Origin: Micromonospora rubida
Lineage (GTDB): Bacteria; Actinomycetota; Actinomycetes; Mycobacteriales; Micromonosporaceae
Direction of reading: 5' to 3'
DNA: 64,000 bases
Assembly: GCF_009908295.1 (NCBI RefSeq)
Contig: NZ_JAAALO010000003.1
Span: forward strand, 372,001-436,000
In this document: positions 49,096 through 58,095 of the stretch, piece after piece
Numbering within the stretch: position 1 is the first letter of the stretch
Layout of the letters: every line of letters begins with the position of its first letter
Program-made: the position numbers and the translations under genes
Notes under the pieces: model-generated
Told to the model about the DNA's origin: nothing
What the model saw: the letters and a program-made list of their open reading frames with translations, nothing else
Database searches by the model: none

Positions 49096-49472
49096 GGGGG
49101 TGACTGGTTTCGACTTCGTACGCAGCGACAGGGGAAGCGAGCCGAGGAAGCCGACGTCGTCTCGAAAATCGGTCGTCGGAAACTTATAAGCGCCAAGAAC
49201 ACTCGCGCTGACTTCGCTCTCGCCGCCTGAGGCGAGTAGCTAAGTCTGTCGGCCTGGGAACGCCTTCGTCCCAGTCAGCCGGCATCAGTTAGAGGGCTGG
49301 CCAATCGGACCCGGTCGCGGGGTCCGTGCGGCGAGATTAATCAGCGACTGGGCCCGTCACACCAACTCGCTCGCGTGAGCGGTGGGGCCGAGTAGAGGCA
49401 TAGCGAGCTGCGCTCGGAGAAGCCCTGACAAACCGGCGAAGGACCCGGGTTCGATTCCCGGCACCTCCACCA
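49096..49472 (+). ncRNA. ssrA: tmRNA (ssrA), one-piece
   Basis: A 377-nt tmRNA that rescues stalled ribosomes. The acceptor stem pairs GGGGGTG (49096-49102) with CACCTCC (49462-49468), followed by A and an encoded CCA. The TGACTGGTTTCGAC 5' region and the T-arm GGTTCGATTCC are present. The tag frame (49192-49230) reads AKNTRADFALAA then TGA. It directly follows smpB. Confidence 0.97.
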
Positions 49473-49599
49473 CCTCGACCTGTGCGCCTCGGTCCACCCG
49501 GACCGGGGCGCACAGTCGTGTCCGGGCCGGTGGGGCCGGCGGGAAGGCCGGTGAATGCAAGCCGGGGAACCGGAAACGGGGCGGGCGCGTCGAAGGGGC

Positions 49600-50661
49600 A
49601 TGCGTCGAGTTCTTGCCCTGGCGGGCCTGCCCCTGCTCATCGTTGCGGCCGGTTGTGGCCCGGCCGGGGTGGAGATGGGCCCCGGCAGCGCCGACGACCG
49701 GTGGGAACCGTTCCACCAGCGGGCCGTCGAGGTGGCCGAGGCGTGGCGGCCCGGGAACGCCTGGACCGCCGGGTACGTGCCACTTCAGGAGCCGACCGTA
49801 CTGCTCAGGGAATTCGACCTCACCCCGGAGACCGAGCAGGCCTTCCGCAACGGCTGGTACCGGGAGCAAATCGCCATGCCGACCGCCGATCCGGCCGACG
49901 GCGTGATCCGCTTCCCCGACGGGACGCTGACCGTGCCGCTGTTCAGCGCCGCCACGGCGTACCGGCAGCTCGACCAGGGCGACCCGCCGCCGTGCGAGGG
50001 ACGGCCGCAGGCCCCGACGCCCGAGAAGCGTCCCGGCTTCCGACCCAAGCCCGGCGCCACGGACGGCCCGATCGTCGAGCCCGGCCCGGACGGCCCGATC
50101 ATCAAGCCTGGCCCGGACGGCCCGATCATCAAGCCTGGCCCGGACGGCCCGAGTATCGAGCCCGGCCCGGACGGCCCGGTGAGCAACGTGCCGTCGGCCG
50201 CCTGCGTGCCGCTGACCGTCACCGCCGTGCGGCTCGGCACCGCGCCGGTGCGTACCAGCCGGGGCGAGGCGCAGGTCCCGGCCTGGGTGTTCACCGTCGA
50301 GGAACTGGGGACCCCGGTGGCCCGGCTCGCGGTCGCGCCCGGCGCGGTCACCGCCGTGCCCCAGGGCGTCGCGCCCACCCGGCCGGTGCCCGACGGCGTG
50401 GTCGGCGCACAGGACCTCCAGACCGTCGAGGGTGCCCGGCTGACCTGGCGGATCGGCGTGGGTGCCTGCGACACCGGGGCCACCCCACTGGTGCAGGAGC
50501 GCGACGACGTGGTGGTGGTCGGCGGCGGTGTCACCCCGGCCACCGGCATCTGCACCGATCAGCTCGTGCTCAAGCCGGTCACCGCCACCCTGAAGGCGCC
50601 GCTCGGCGACCGGACGGTGCTCGACGTGACCACCGGAGCGCCGTTGATCCAGCGCCGCTGA
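49600..50661 (+). CDS. Lipoprotein with tandem PGPDGP repeats
   Basis: A 353-residue putative lipoprotein (lipobox LIVAAGCGP, Cys about 19). An N-terminal domain is followed by a Pro/Gly repeat hinge, in which PGPDGPIIK-type 8-residue units occur four times (about 162-193), encoded by a 24-bp tandem DNA repeat at about 50079-50180. A beta-rich C-terminal domain with conserved cysteines follows. The function is unknown. The purine-rich AAGGGG sits very close to ATG 49600, so the start is tentative. Confidence 0.75.
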   Translation: MRRVLALAGLPLLIVAAGCGPAGVEMGPGSADDRWEPFHQRAVEVAEAWRPGNAWTAGYVPLQEPTVLLREFDLTPETEQAFRNGWYREQIAMPTADPADGVIRFPDGTLTVPLFSAATAYRQLDQGDPPPCEGRPQAPTPEKRPGFRPKPGATDGPIVEPGPDGPIIKPGPDGPIIKPGPDGPSIEPGPDGPVSNVPSAACVPLTVTAVRLGTAPVRTSRGEAQVPAWVFTVEELGTPVARLAVAPGAVTAVPQGVAPTRPVPDGVVGAQDLQTVEGARLTWRIGVGACDTGATPLVQERDDVVVVGGGVTPATGICTDQLVLKPVTATLKAPLGDRTVLDVTTGAPLIQRR

Positions 50662-50745
50662 GCCCTTCGCCGCCGGCTGTCGCCCTTCGCCGCTGGCTGT
50701 GGCCCGTCGCCGCTGGCTGAGACCCTCGCCCCTGGCTGTGGCCCC
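50659..50745. repeat. Degenerate direct repeats after the lipoprotein gene
   Basis: Four to five imperfect copies of about 18-20 bp of the type CGCCGCTGGCTGTGGCCC follow the stop codon. They do not encode a plausible protein. Confidence 0.55.
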
Positions 50746-50818
50746 ACGCTGACCGCGTTCGGTCCCGACGAGCCGAGGGATGCCGACGAGCGGTGAGTGG
50801 GTGGGGGTGCTCGGCGGT

Positions 50819-50883
50819 CCATGTGGAGCTGCCCCGTTTGTGCTACCGCCGACCGGTGGCACAAACGGGGCAGCTCCACATGG
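50819..50883. repeat. Perfect 25-bp inverted repeat / long hairpin
   Basis: Arms 50819-50843 and 50859-50883 are exact complements. Inside, a wobble pair and 4 further pairs leave a 5-nt loop, about 30 pairs in total. It lies between two convergent genes, so it can terminate transcription both ways. The length and perfection exceed a normal terminator and suggest a mobile palindromic repeat. Confidence 0.8.
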
Positions 50884-50884
50884 G

Positions 50885-51185
50885 CTAACCGGGGGTGGCC
50901 CAGCTCGGGGCGGCCCAAGCCAAGCCTGCGGTAGGCCAGCCTGGCGGTAGGCCCAACCGGGCCACAGACAGGCATTGGCCAGCGCGGACGGGCCGGACGG
51001 GCCGGACGGGCCGCATGGGTCTGGTGGGTTGGGCCAGGGCCGCGCGGACGCGCGCGCCGAAGCGGGCCAGGTGGTGCTGCTCGGGCCGGGCCGAGCCGGG
51101 GCGGGCTGGGCTGGGCGAGCCAAGCCGGGCCGAGCCGGGCCGAGCCGGGGCGAGGCACGCGGCGGGGGAGGGGCGGGGTGGTGGG
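50885..51185. repeat. Low-complexity GC repeat tract
   Basis: Short tandem words dominate: GGACGGGCC three times near 50985-51012 and GGGCCGAGCC-type 10-mers near 51085-51150. The apparent open frames here are low in complexity and lack gene features. The tract separates the lipoprotein gene from the decarboxylase gene. Confidence 0.6.
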
Positions 51186-51200
51186 CGGGTGGGCTGGGGC

Positions 51201-52796
51201 TCAGAGCAGCTGCGGAACGTCCGTGCTGATCGGCACCGGCAGCACGGTGGGCCGGTCGGCGGCCAGCGCCGTGCGCAGTGCGTCGCCCAGCCCGTCGGGC
51301 TCCTCGACGACCGTGGCGGCGCAGCCGTACCCCCGGGCCACTGCGGTGATGTCCAGGCCGGGCAGGTCCAGGCCCGGGACCCCGGGGGTGTGCTTCAGCT
51401 CGGCGAACGACTTGAGGATCGCGTACTGCTGATTGACCGGGACCACGACGGCGAGCGGCAGGTGCAGCCGCGCGGCCGTCCACAGAGCCTGCACCGAGTA
51501 GTGGAACGAGCCGTCCCCGATCACCGCCACCACCGGGCGGCCCCGCCCGGTGTCCCGCTCGGCCAGCGCGATCCCCACCGCCGCCGGCAGCCCGAAGCCG
51601 AGTCCGCCGCTGGCCATCGTGAAGTACGACGCGGGCCGGGTGACCGGCAGCCGGCGGCGCAGCGCGGCCAGGTTGGACGGCGACTCCTGCACCAGCACCC
51701 CGTCGGGCGGCCAGTGCCGGGCCAGGGCGGCGAAGAGGCCGTCCGGGCTCAGCGGCGGGCCCAGGTCGGGCGGCTCCGGGGCGGGCCGGGGCGGCGGGGG
51801 CGGGCGCTCGGCCGCCGGGACCAGGTCGCCCAGGGCGGCGAGCGCCAGGCCCGGGTCGCCGAGCAGGCTGTCCCCGACCGGCGCGCGGGCCGTCTCCTCC
51901 GGGTCGTCGGTGATGTGCAGCAGCCGGGTGCCGGCGGGCAGGTAGTCCCCGGGCACGTACGGGTAGTACCGGAACACCGGCGCGCCGACCACCAGCACCG
52001 TGTCGTGCCCGCGCAGCGCCTCGGCCAGTGGCCCGATCGCGTACGGCAGGACGCCCCGGTAGTACGGGTGGTCCTCGGGGAACGCGGCCCGCTCCGGGGC
52101 CGGCGCGGACCAGACCGGGGCGGCCAGCCGCTCGGCCAACGCGACCGCCGCCGGCCACGCCCCGGCCCGGTCGACCGCCCCGCCGAGGACGAGCACCGGG
52201 GAGCGGCTGGCGGCCACCTGGGCGGCGAAATCCCGCAGCCGGGTCGGGTCCGCGGCGTACCGGGTGGCCACCGTACGCACCTCGGGCGCCGCTGACGCCG
52301 GCTGCTGCCAGTCGTCCAGCGGCAGGGAGAGGTAGACCGGCCCGGCCGGCGGCTGCACCGCCGTGGCGTACGCCCGCATGAACGCCGCCGGGATGTCCTG
52401 GGCGCGGGGCGGCTCGTAGCTCCACTTGGCGTACGGCTGGGTCAGCTCGACCGCCCGGCGGTTGGTCAGCCGGGGCTCGATCAGCAGCATCTCCCGGGTC
52501 TGCTGGCCGGCGGTGACGATCAGCGGCGTCTTGTTGTGCCAGGCGGTGACCAGGTTGCCCATGCCGTTGCCGGTGCCCGGGGCGGTGTGCAGGTTGACGT
52601 GCGCGGGACGGCCGGTGGCCTGGGCGTACCCGTCGGCCATCCCGACTGCGGACGCCTCGTGCAGGGCGTGCACGTAGTGGAAGTCGGCGGGGAACTCCTG
52701 CAGGAACGGCTCCTCGGTGGAGCCGGGGTTGCCGAAGACGGTGGTCAGGCCCAGCGCCCGGAGCAGGTCGTACGTCGTCTCGCGGACCGTTGCCAT
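51201..52796 (-). CDS. mdlC: ThDP-dependent benzoylformate decarboxylase-like enzyme
   Basis: A 531-residue ThDP enzyme that aligns almost without gaps to Pseudomonas putida benzoylformate decarboxylase over the first 270 residues. It retains NPGS with Ser26, Glu28, the ThDP-activating Glu47 and His70. The cofactor motif VIGDGSFHYSVQAL is present. Two pocket residues differ: the position of Leu109 is Arg109, and that of catalytic His281 is Tyr278 (FRYYPY for FRYHQY). It probably decarboxylates a 2-keto acid, but the substrate is likely not benzoylformate. ATG 52796 is 13 bases after a weak purine tract. Confidence 0.85.
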   Translation of the reverse strand: MATVRETTYDLLRALGLTTVFGNPGSTEEPFLQEFPADFHYVHALHEASAVGMADGYAQATGRPAHVNLHTAPGTGNGMGNLVTAWHNKTPLIVTAGQQTREMLLIEPRLTNRRAVELTQPYAKWSYEPPRAQDIPAAFMRAYATAVQPPAGPVYLSLPLDDWQQPASAAPEVRTVATRYAADPTRLRDFAAQVAASRSPVLVLGGAVDRAGAWPAAVALAERLAAPVWSAPAPERAAFPEDHPYYRGVLPYAIGPLAEALRGHDTVLVVGAPVFRYYPYVPGDYLPAGTRLLHITDDPEETARAPVGDSLLGDPGLALAALGDLVPAAERPPPPPRPAPEPPDLGPPLSPDGLFAALARHWPPDGVLVQESPSNLAALRRRLPVTRPASYFTMASGGLGFGLPAAVGIALAERDTGRGRPVVAVIGDGSFHYSVQALWTAARLHLPLAVVVPVNQQYAILKSFAELKHTPGVPGLDLPGLDITAVARGYGCAATVVEEPDGLGDALRTALAADRPTVLPVPISTDVPQLL

Positions 52797-52952
52797 CGGT
52801 GGGCCTCCGTGTCGCGGCGCGGGCTGCCTCCTCGCCGGAGACGACGCGGCGATCGGGTCCCCGACCTGCCGAATCTATCCGGAAAAGGCTCACCTATCGG
52901 GCGATTCGCCCAGCCCGCGCTGGCCGTCGCCCCGCCGCCCCGCCTCCCGGGG

Positions 52953-53759
52953 TCAGGGGAGGGGGAAGGGCAGCTTGATCCCGTCCAGCGCCCGCCCGCA
53001 CGGGCAGTCCCGCCCGGTCGGCAGGGCGGCGACCGCGTCCAGCAGCACCCCGCGCAGCCGGTCGGTGTTCTCGCCGAAGACCCGGAAGACCTCCTCCTGG
53101 GTCACCGAACCGCCGCTCTCCACCCCCGCGTCCAGGTCGGTGACCAGGGCGATCGGGGTGTAGCAGAGGGCCAGCTCCCGGGCCAGCACAGCCTCCGGGT
53201 GGCCGGTCATGTTGACCACCGCCCCGCCGATCGCGGTGAACCAGCGCGACTCCGCCCGGGTGGAGAACCGGGGCCCCTCCACGACCACCATCGTGCCGCC
53301 GTCGACCGCCGACACCCCCCGCCCGGCCGCCGCGTCGAGCAGCGTTCGGCGACCAACCGGGCAGTACGGGTCGGCGAAGGTCACGTGCACCGCGCCCCGG
53401 TCGTAGTACGTCTGGACCCGGCCGCTGGTGCGGTCGATGAGCTGGTCCGGCACCACGAACGTGCCCGGCCCCAGCTCGGGACGCAGCCCGCCGACCGCGC
53501 ACGGGGCGAGCACCTGGCGCACCCCGAGCGACCGCAGCGCCCACAGGTTCGCCCGGTACGGGATCAGGTGCGGCGGGTGCCGGTGGTCGCGCCCGTGGCG
53601 GGGCAGGAACGCCACCCGCCGGCCGCCCACCTCGGCGATCGTCACCGGGTCGGACGGCTCCCCGTACGGCGTCTCCACCTGGTGCTCGGTGGCACCCTCC
53701 AGGAGGGCGTAGAGCCCCGAGCCGCCAATCACCGCGATGTCCGCTGTCGGCCCCATCAT
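52953..53759 (-). CDS. mtnP: S-methyl-5'-thioadenosine phosphorylase / purine nucleoside phosphorylase
   Basis: A 268-residue PNP/MTAP family phosphorylase that releases adenine (or another purine) from methylthioadenosine or nucleosides. Visible are IGGSGLYALLEG (phosphate loop), FLPRHGRDHRHPPHLIPYRAN, APCAVGGLRPELGPG, VEGPRFSTRAE and NMTGHPEAVLARE. The GGHPE-like motif context favours the MTAP branch. GGAGGGGG precedes the tandem ATGs at 53759/53756. It belongs to methionine salvage, like ahcY elsewhere in the window. Confidence 0.92.
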   Translation of the reverse strand: MMGPTADIAVIGGSGLYALLEGATEHQVETPYGEPSDPVTIAEVGGRRVAFLPRHGRDHRHPPHLIPYRANLWALRSLGVRQVLAPCAVGGLRPELGPGTFVVPDQLIDRTSGRVQTYYDRGAVHVTFADPYCPVGRRTLLDAAAGRGVSAVDGGTMVVVEGPRFSTRAESRWFTAIGGAVVNMTGHPEAVLARELALCYTPIALVTDLDAGVESGGSVTQEEVFRVFGENTDRLRGVLLDAVAALPTGRDCPCGRALDGIKLPFPLP

Positions 53760-53823
53760 CGCCCCCTCCGGTCCCACTCGATCACCCACCGGTCAGACCT
53801 TAGCCAGGGCCCCGACCGCAAGC

Positions 53824-53986
53824 TATGGTGCCAGGCATGGCGTTGACAGCAGGGATGAGCGCGGAGTCCCGTGCCGACCGGGTGTGGCCCTCCACCTCCC
53901 CGCTCGGCCCCGGTGTCGATGCCGTCCGGTCCGGCCGCGGTGCCGACGTCCGGGGCGATGGCCCCCGTCCCTCGGCGCGTGGCTGA
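53824..53986 (+). CDS. Candidate leaderless small ORF (49 aa) before yqgE
   Basis: TATGGT (53824-53829) is followed 8 bp later by ATG 53837, which opens a 49-codon frame ending at 53986, 4 bp before the yqgE ATG. Most codons end in G or C, as in real genes here. There is no Shine-Dalgarno. It could be a leaderless leader peptide coupling translation into yqgE, or chance. The feature span includes the -10 box. Confidence 0.35.
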
Positions 53987-53989
53987 CGG

Positions 53990-54589
53990 ATGTCTGACAT
54001 GCAGGGAGAAGACCAGGCGATCGGCGGGCGTGCGATGGAGTCGATGACCGGACGGCTGCTGGTCGCGACTCCGACGCTCAAGGACCCGAACTTCGACCGG
54101 ACGGTGGTGCTGCTCGTCGCTCACGAGCCGGGCGGGGCGCTGGGCGTGGTGCTCAACCGGGCCACCGAGCTCCCGGTCGTCGATGTCCTCGGCGACTGGA
54201 GTTACCTGGCCCGGGACCCGGCGGTGCTGTTCGAGGGCGGGCCGGTGCAGCCGGACTCGGCGATCTGCCTGGCCCGGATGCGTGGCCCGGTCAAGCGGTT
54301 GCGCGGCTTCCACCAGGTCGCCGGGGCCGTCGGCACGATCGACCTCTCCGCCGACCCGGAGCGGATGCGGGAGAGCATCGGCGGCATCCGGGTCTTCGCC
54401 GGCTACTCCGGTTGGGGTGCTGGCCAGCTCGAACAGGAGATCGAGGACGGGTCCTGGTTCGTCTTCGACGCGCTGCCCGGGGACGCCTTCGTCGACCGCC
54501 CGGACGACCTGTGGCCGATGGTCCTGCGCCGGCAGGGCGGCATGATGGCGGCGGTCGCCCACTTCCCGCCGGACGTCGCGCTGAACTGA
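53990..54589 (+). CDS. YqgE/AlgH family protein
   Basis: A 199-residue DUF179 protein: LLVATPTLKDPNFDRTVVLLVAHEPGGALGVVLNR, FEGGPVQPDSAICLARMR, VRVFAGYSGWGAGQLEQEI and DGSWFVFDA are the family blocks. The biochemical role is unknown (the AlgH name comes from alginate regulation). ATG 53999 or 54035 are alternative starts. Confidence 0.9.
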   Translation: MSDMQGEDQAIGGRAMESMTGRLLVATPTLKDPNFDRTVVLLVAHEPGGALGVVLNRATELPVVDVLGDWSYLARDPAVLFEGGPVQPDSAICLARMRGPVKRLRGFHQVAGAVGTIDLSADPERMRESIGGIRVFAGYSGWGAGQLEQEIEDGSWFVFDALPGDAFVDRPDDLWPMVLRRQGGMMAAVAHFPPDVALN

Positions 54590-54674
54590 CCCGGGGGTGG
54601 GGCCCGCGAGATGACCATGGCGGCCGGCGTGTGTATAGTTCTCTCCGTGCCCGGGCGACCGGGGGCGAAGTCAA

Positions 54675-54747
54675 GGGGCCGTGGCGCAGCTGGTAGCGCA
54701 CCACACTGGCAGTGTGGGGGTCAGGGGTTCGAGTCCCCTCGGCTCCA
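54675..54747 (+). tRNA. tRNA-Ala (anticodon GGC)
   Basis: A 73-nt cloverleaf: acceptor GGGGCCG/CGGCTCC with the alanine identity pair G3-U70, anticodon loop CTGGCAG (GGC reads GCC), and T-loop GGGGTTCGAGTCCCC. The 3' CCA is not encoded. Confidence 0.97.
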
Positions 54748-54760
54748 CCTTGAGATTGAC

Positions 54761-54804
54761 GATCAAAGGCCTGCTCACCGTTCGCGGCGAGCAGGCCTTT
54801 GATC
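54761..54804. terminator. tRNA terminator, strong bidirectional hairpin
   Basis: A perfect 16-bp stem (54761-54776 with 54789-54804) with a 12-nt loop lies 13 bp after the tRNA and is followed by GTTTC. Confidence 0.85.
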
Positions 54805-54908
54805 GTTTCACCCTCACTTGACCCCGGGTGGGCCGTATGACCCGGCCACAGGGCCAATCATGTGACGGCCATCACTCTTCAGTCCGTGCGGGGATGGTGG
54901 GCCGGACG

Positions 54909-54944
54909 GTGTGGCCGAGCCGTCCGAAGACGGCTCGGCCACAC
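54909..54944. terminator. Perfect 16-bp hairpin with CGAA loop
   Basis: Arms 54909-54924 and 54929-54944 are exact complements closed by a CGAA tetraloop. It lies 143 bp downstream of the minus-strand gene ending at 55087, so it may be its terminator. The rest of the 54805-55086 spacer shows nothing I can support. Confidence 0.6.
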
Positions 54945-55086
54945 TCCGGTTCGTCAGGGGTTCACCCGGGTGGCCGGGCTGTCGCCCGGCAGGTCGGTCC
55001 ACCAGCCGGTTCGGGCGTCGGCGGCGTCCGAGGTTGAGTGGGGAACCGTACGCCTCCGGCCGCTCAGGGGCGGTGGCTGTCCGGGT

Positions 55087-55512
55087 TCAGCTCCGGGTCA
55101 TCGTGGACGCGAATCCGCCCCCGCCCGGGTAGGTCCACTCGCCGGTGACCGTGGTGTCGTCGGCGCTGAACGTGCCCTCGTAGTAGGCCGGGCTGCCCTT
55201 CGCGCCGCCCCAGATGACGAGCTTGTCGCCGACGAGTTCGTAGACGTAGTCGAGGGTGTTGCCGGCCGCGTCGTAGAACCGCGACACCACGTCCGTGCCG
55301 ATCGGCTCGCCGAACGGGTGCAGGTGGCCGATGACCTCCAGGCCGGTGACCGGCTGGCCGAACTGGGTCAGCTCCACGTGCTGGAGCAGGAAGAAGCCGC
55401 CGGTCATCCACTCGTACCGCACGGTTCCCTCGGCGCCGCCGGTCACCGTCCAGGTGCCGACCAGGCGGTCCAGGGCGGTCAGTTCGGCGCTCGGCTGGCT
55501 GTTCTCAGACAT
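55087..55512 (-). CDS. DUF1579-like small beta-barrel protein
   Basis: A 141-residue protein with the lipocalin-like pattern LDRLVGTWTVTGGAEGTVRYEWMTGGFFLLQHVE, repeated beta strands, and VTGEWTYPGGGGF. It resembles uncharacterised DUF1579/heme-binding-like proteins that are often found near stress regulators. It is cytoplasmic (no signal). The GAGGAGG before ATG 55512 supports this start. Confidence 0.8.
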   Translation of the reverse strand: MSENSQPSAELTALDRLVGTWTVTGGAEGTVRYEWMTGGFFLLQHVELTQFGQPVTGLEVIGHLHPFGEPIGTDVVSRFYDAAGNTLDYVYELVGDKLVIWGGAKGSPAYYEGTFSADDTTVTGEWTYPGGGGFASTMTRS

Positions 55513-55672
55513 CGTGTCCTCCTCGGTGGGTGCTTGCCGGTACCTCGGCGGCCGCACCCCGGCTTTGACATCCCGTGACGTCGATCTGTTGTGGCCCACG
55601 TCATATCCCCTGCGCGTCAAAGTGCCCGGTGCGGCCACGAGGTAGCGGCGAACACCCACCCAGGAGGAAGCC

Positions 55673-56326
55673 ATGACCACCGTCGCCGCCGCCGTTCCCG
55701 CCGTCCGCCGCTCGTCCGGGCGCCTGCTCCTCGCCGGCGCCCTCGCCGGACCGGTCTTCTTCGCCTCGGCCGTGACACAGATGCTGACCCGGGAGGGCTA
55801 CGACATCACGCGACACCCGATCAGCCAGCTCGCCACCGGAAGCCTCGGCTGGGTTCAGATCACCACGTTCGTCCTCGCCGGTCTCGGCGGCCTGGCGCTC
55901 GCGGTGGGTATCCGAGGGACCCTCACCGAGGGGACCGGTCGGCGCGTGCTCCCGATCTTCGTCGGGGTCTTCGGCGCCGGGCTCGTCGCGGCCGGCGTGT
56001 TCACCATGGATCCGGAGCACGGCTTCCCGGTCGGTACCGCGGACGGGCCGGCCGGCGAGATGACCTGGCACAGCATCGCGCACTCGGCCGCAGCCGCCAC
56101 GGCCTTCACCGCGCTGGCCGTCGCCGCCGTCGTATTGACCGTCCGCCACGCCCGTCGTCACGCAGCGCTGCCGGCCGTGCTCAACGCAATCACCGCGCTC
56201 ATCCTGCTGCTGCCCATGTCGCAGAGCCACATGAGCATCCAGATCGCCGTGAACGGTCTGGTCGCCTTCACCTGGACGACGGTCGTCGCCCTCTCCCTGC
56301 GCCGTTCGGCCACCGGCGTAGCGTGA
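55673..56326 (+). CDS. DUF998 membrane protein
   Basis: A 217-residue membrane protein with six predicted helices. The family hallmark REGYDITRHPISQLATGSLGWVQ is present near the first loop, along with MDPEHGFPVGT and the WHSIAHSAAA helix. Its function is unknown. It lies 22 bp upstream of the DGPF gene and probably shares its message. Confidence 0.9.
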   Translation: MTTVAAAVPAVRRSSGRLLLAGALAGPVFFASAVTQMLTREGYDITRHPISQLATGSLGWVQITTFVLAGLGGLALAVGIRGTLTEGTGRRVLPIFVGVFGAGLVAAGVFTMDPEHGFPVGTADGPAGEMTWHSIAHSAAAATAFTALAVAAVVLTVRHARRHAALPAVLNAITALILLLPMSQSHMSIQIAVNGLVAFTWTTVVALSLRRSATGVA

Positions 56327-56348
56327 TCCGAGGCCCGCGAACACGAGG

Positions 56349-56726
56349 ATGACTGTGAAGTATCTGCTGCTCAGCTACACGCCGGCCGCCGCGTGGAACG
56401 CCGCGACCGCCGACACGCCCTCCGAGGAGGCGCTGGCCGCGTTCGCCGGGTACCAGCGGTTCGAACAGGAGCTGATCGAGACCGGTGAGTTTGTCAGCAG
56501 CGAGGGTCTCGGGCACCCGGCCGTCAGCACCACGGTCCGCAGGACGCCGGCCGGGCCGGTGGCGACCGATGGCCCGTTCGTCGAGCTCAAGGAGGTCCTG
56601 GCCAGTTTCGCGGTGATCGATGTGGCCAGCCAGGAGCGCGCCGTCGAGATCGTCTCGCGGATGGTGGAGGTGCTGGGCGAACCGATGGAGATCCGGCCGA
56701 TCATGGGGGAGGACTTCGCCGCATGA
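56349..56726 (+). CDS. DGPF/YCII-domain protein, partner of an ECF42-type sigma factor
   Basis: A 125-residue YCII-superfamily protein carrying the DGPF signature (TDGPFVELKEVLASFAVIDV) and the start KYLLLSYTPA. DGPF genes are characteristically next to ECF42 sigma factors, which may control them. The sigma gene follows 43 bp later. Confidence 0.93.
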   Translation: MTVKYLLLSYTPAAAWNAATADTPSEEALAAFAGYQRFEQELIETGEFVSSEGLGHPAVSTTVRRTPAGPVATDGPFVELKEVLASFAVIDVASQERAVEIVSRMVEVLGEPMEIRPIMGEDFAA

Positions 56727-56769
56727 ACGGCCTCGGCGACGTCGCGGGCCGCCGAGCGGCCGGATTCGC

Positions 56770-58008
<1,239 letters not shown>

Positions 58009-58095
58009 CCGACTGCCCGCGCTGGACGCGCTCGCCGTCGCCGTCGCGCGTAGCGTGAACACGCAGCTCGAAGAAGCCCCGGGAGGAAACGAATC

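Noticed and set aside
50559..51158. 199-codon minus-strand frame in the repeat tract
   Set aside because: The translation is a Pro/Arg/Gly low-complexity string following DNA repeats and crosses the perfect inverted repeat.
54675..54804. tRNA-Ala as an integration site for a mobile element
   Set aside because: No integrase and no second copy of the tRNA 3' end was seen in the following 9 kb; the inverted repeat after it is an ordinary terminator.
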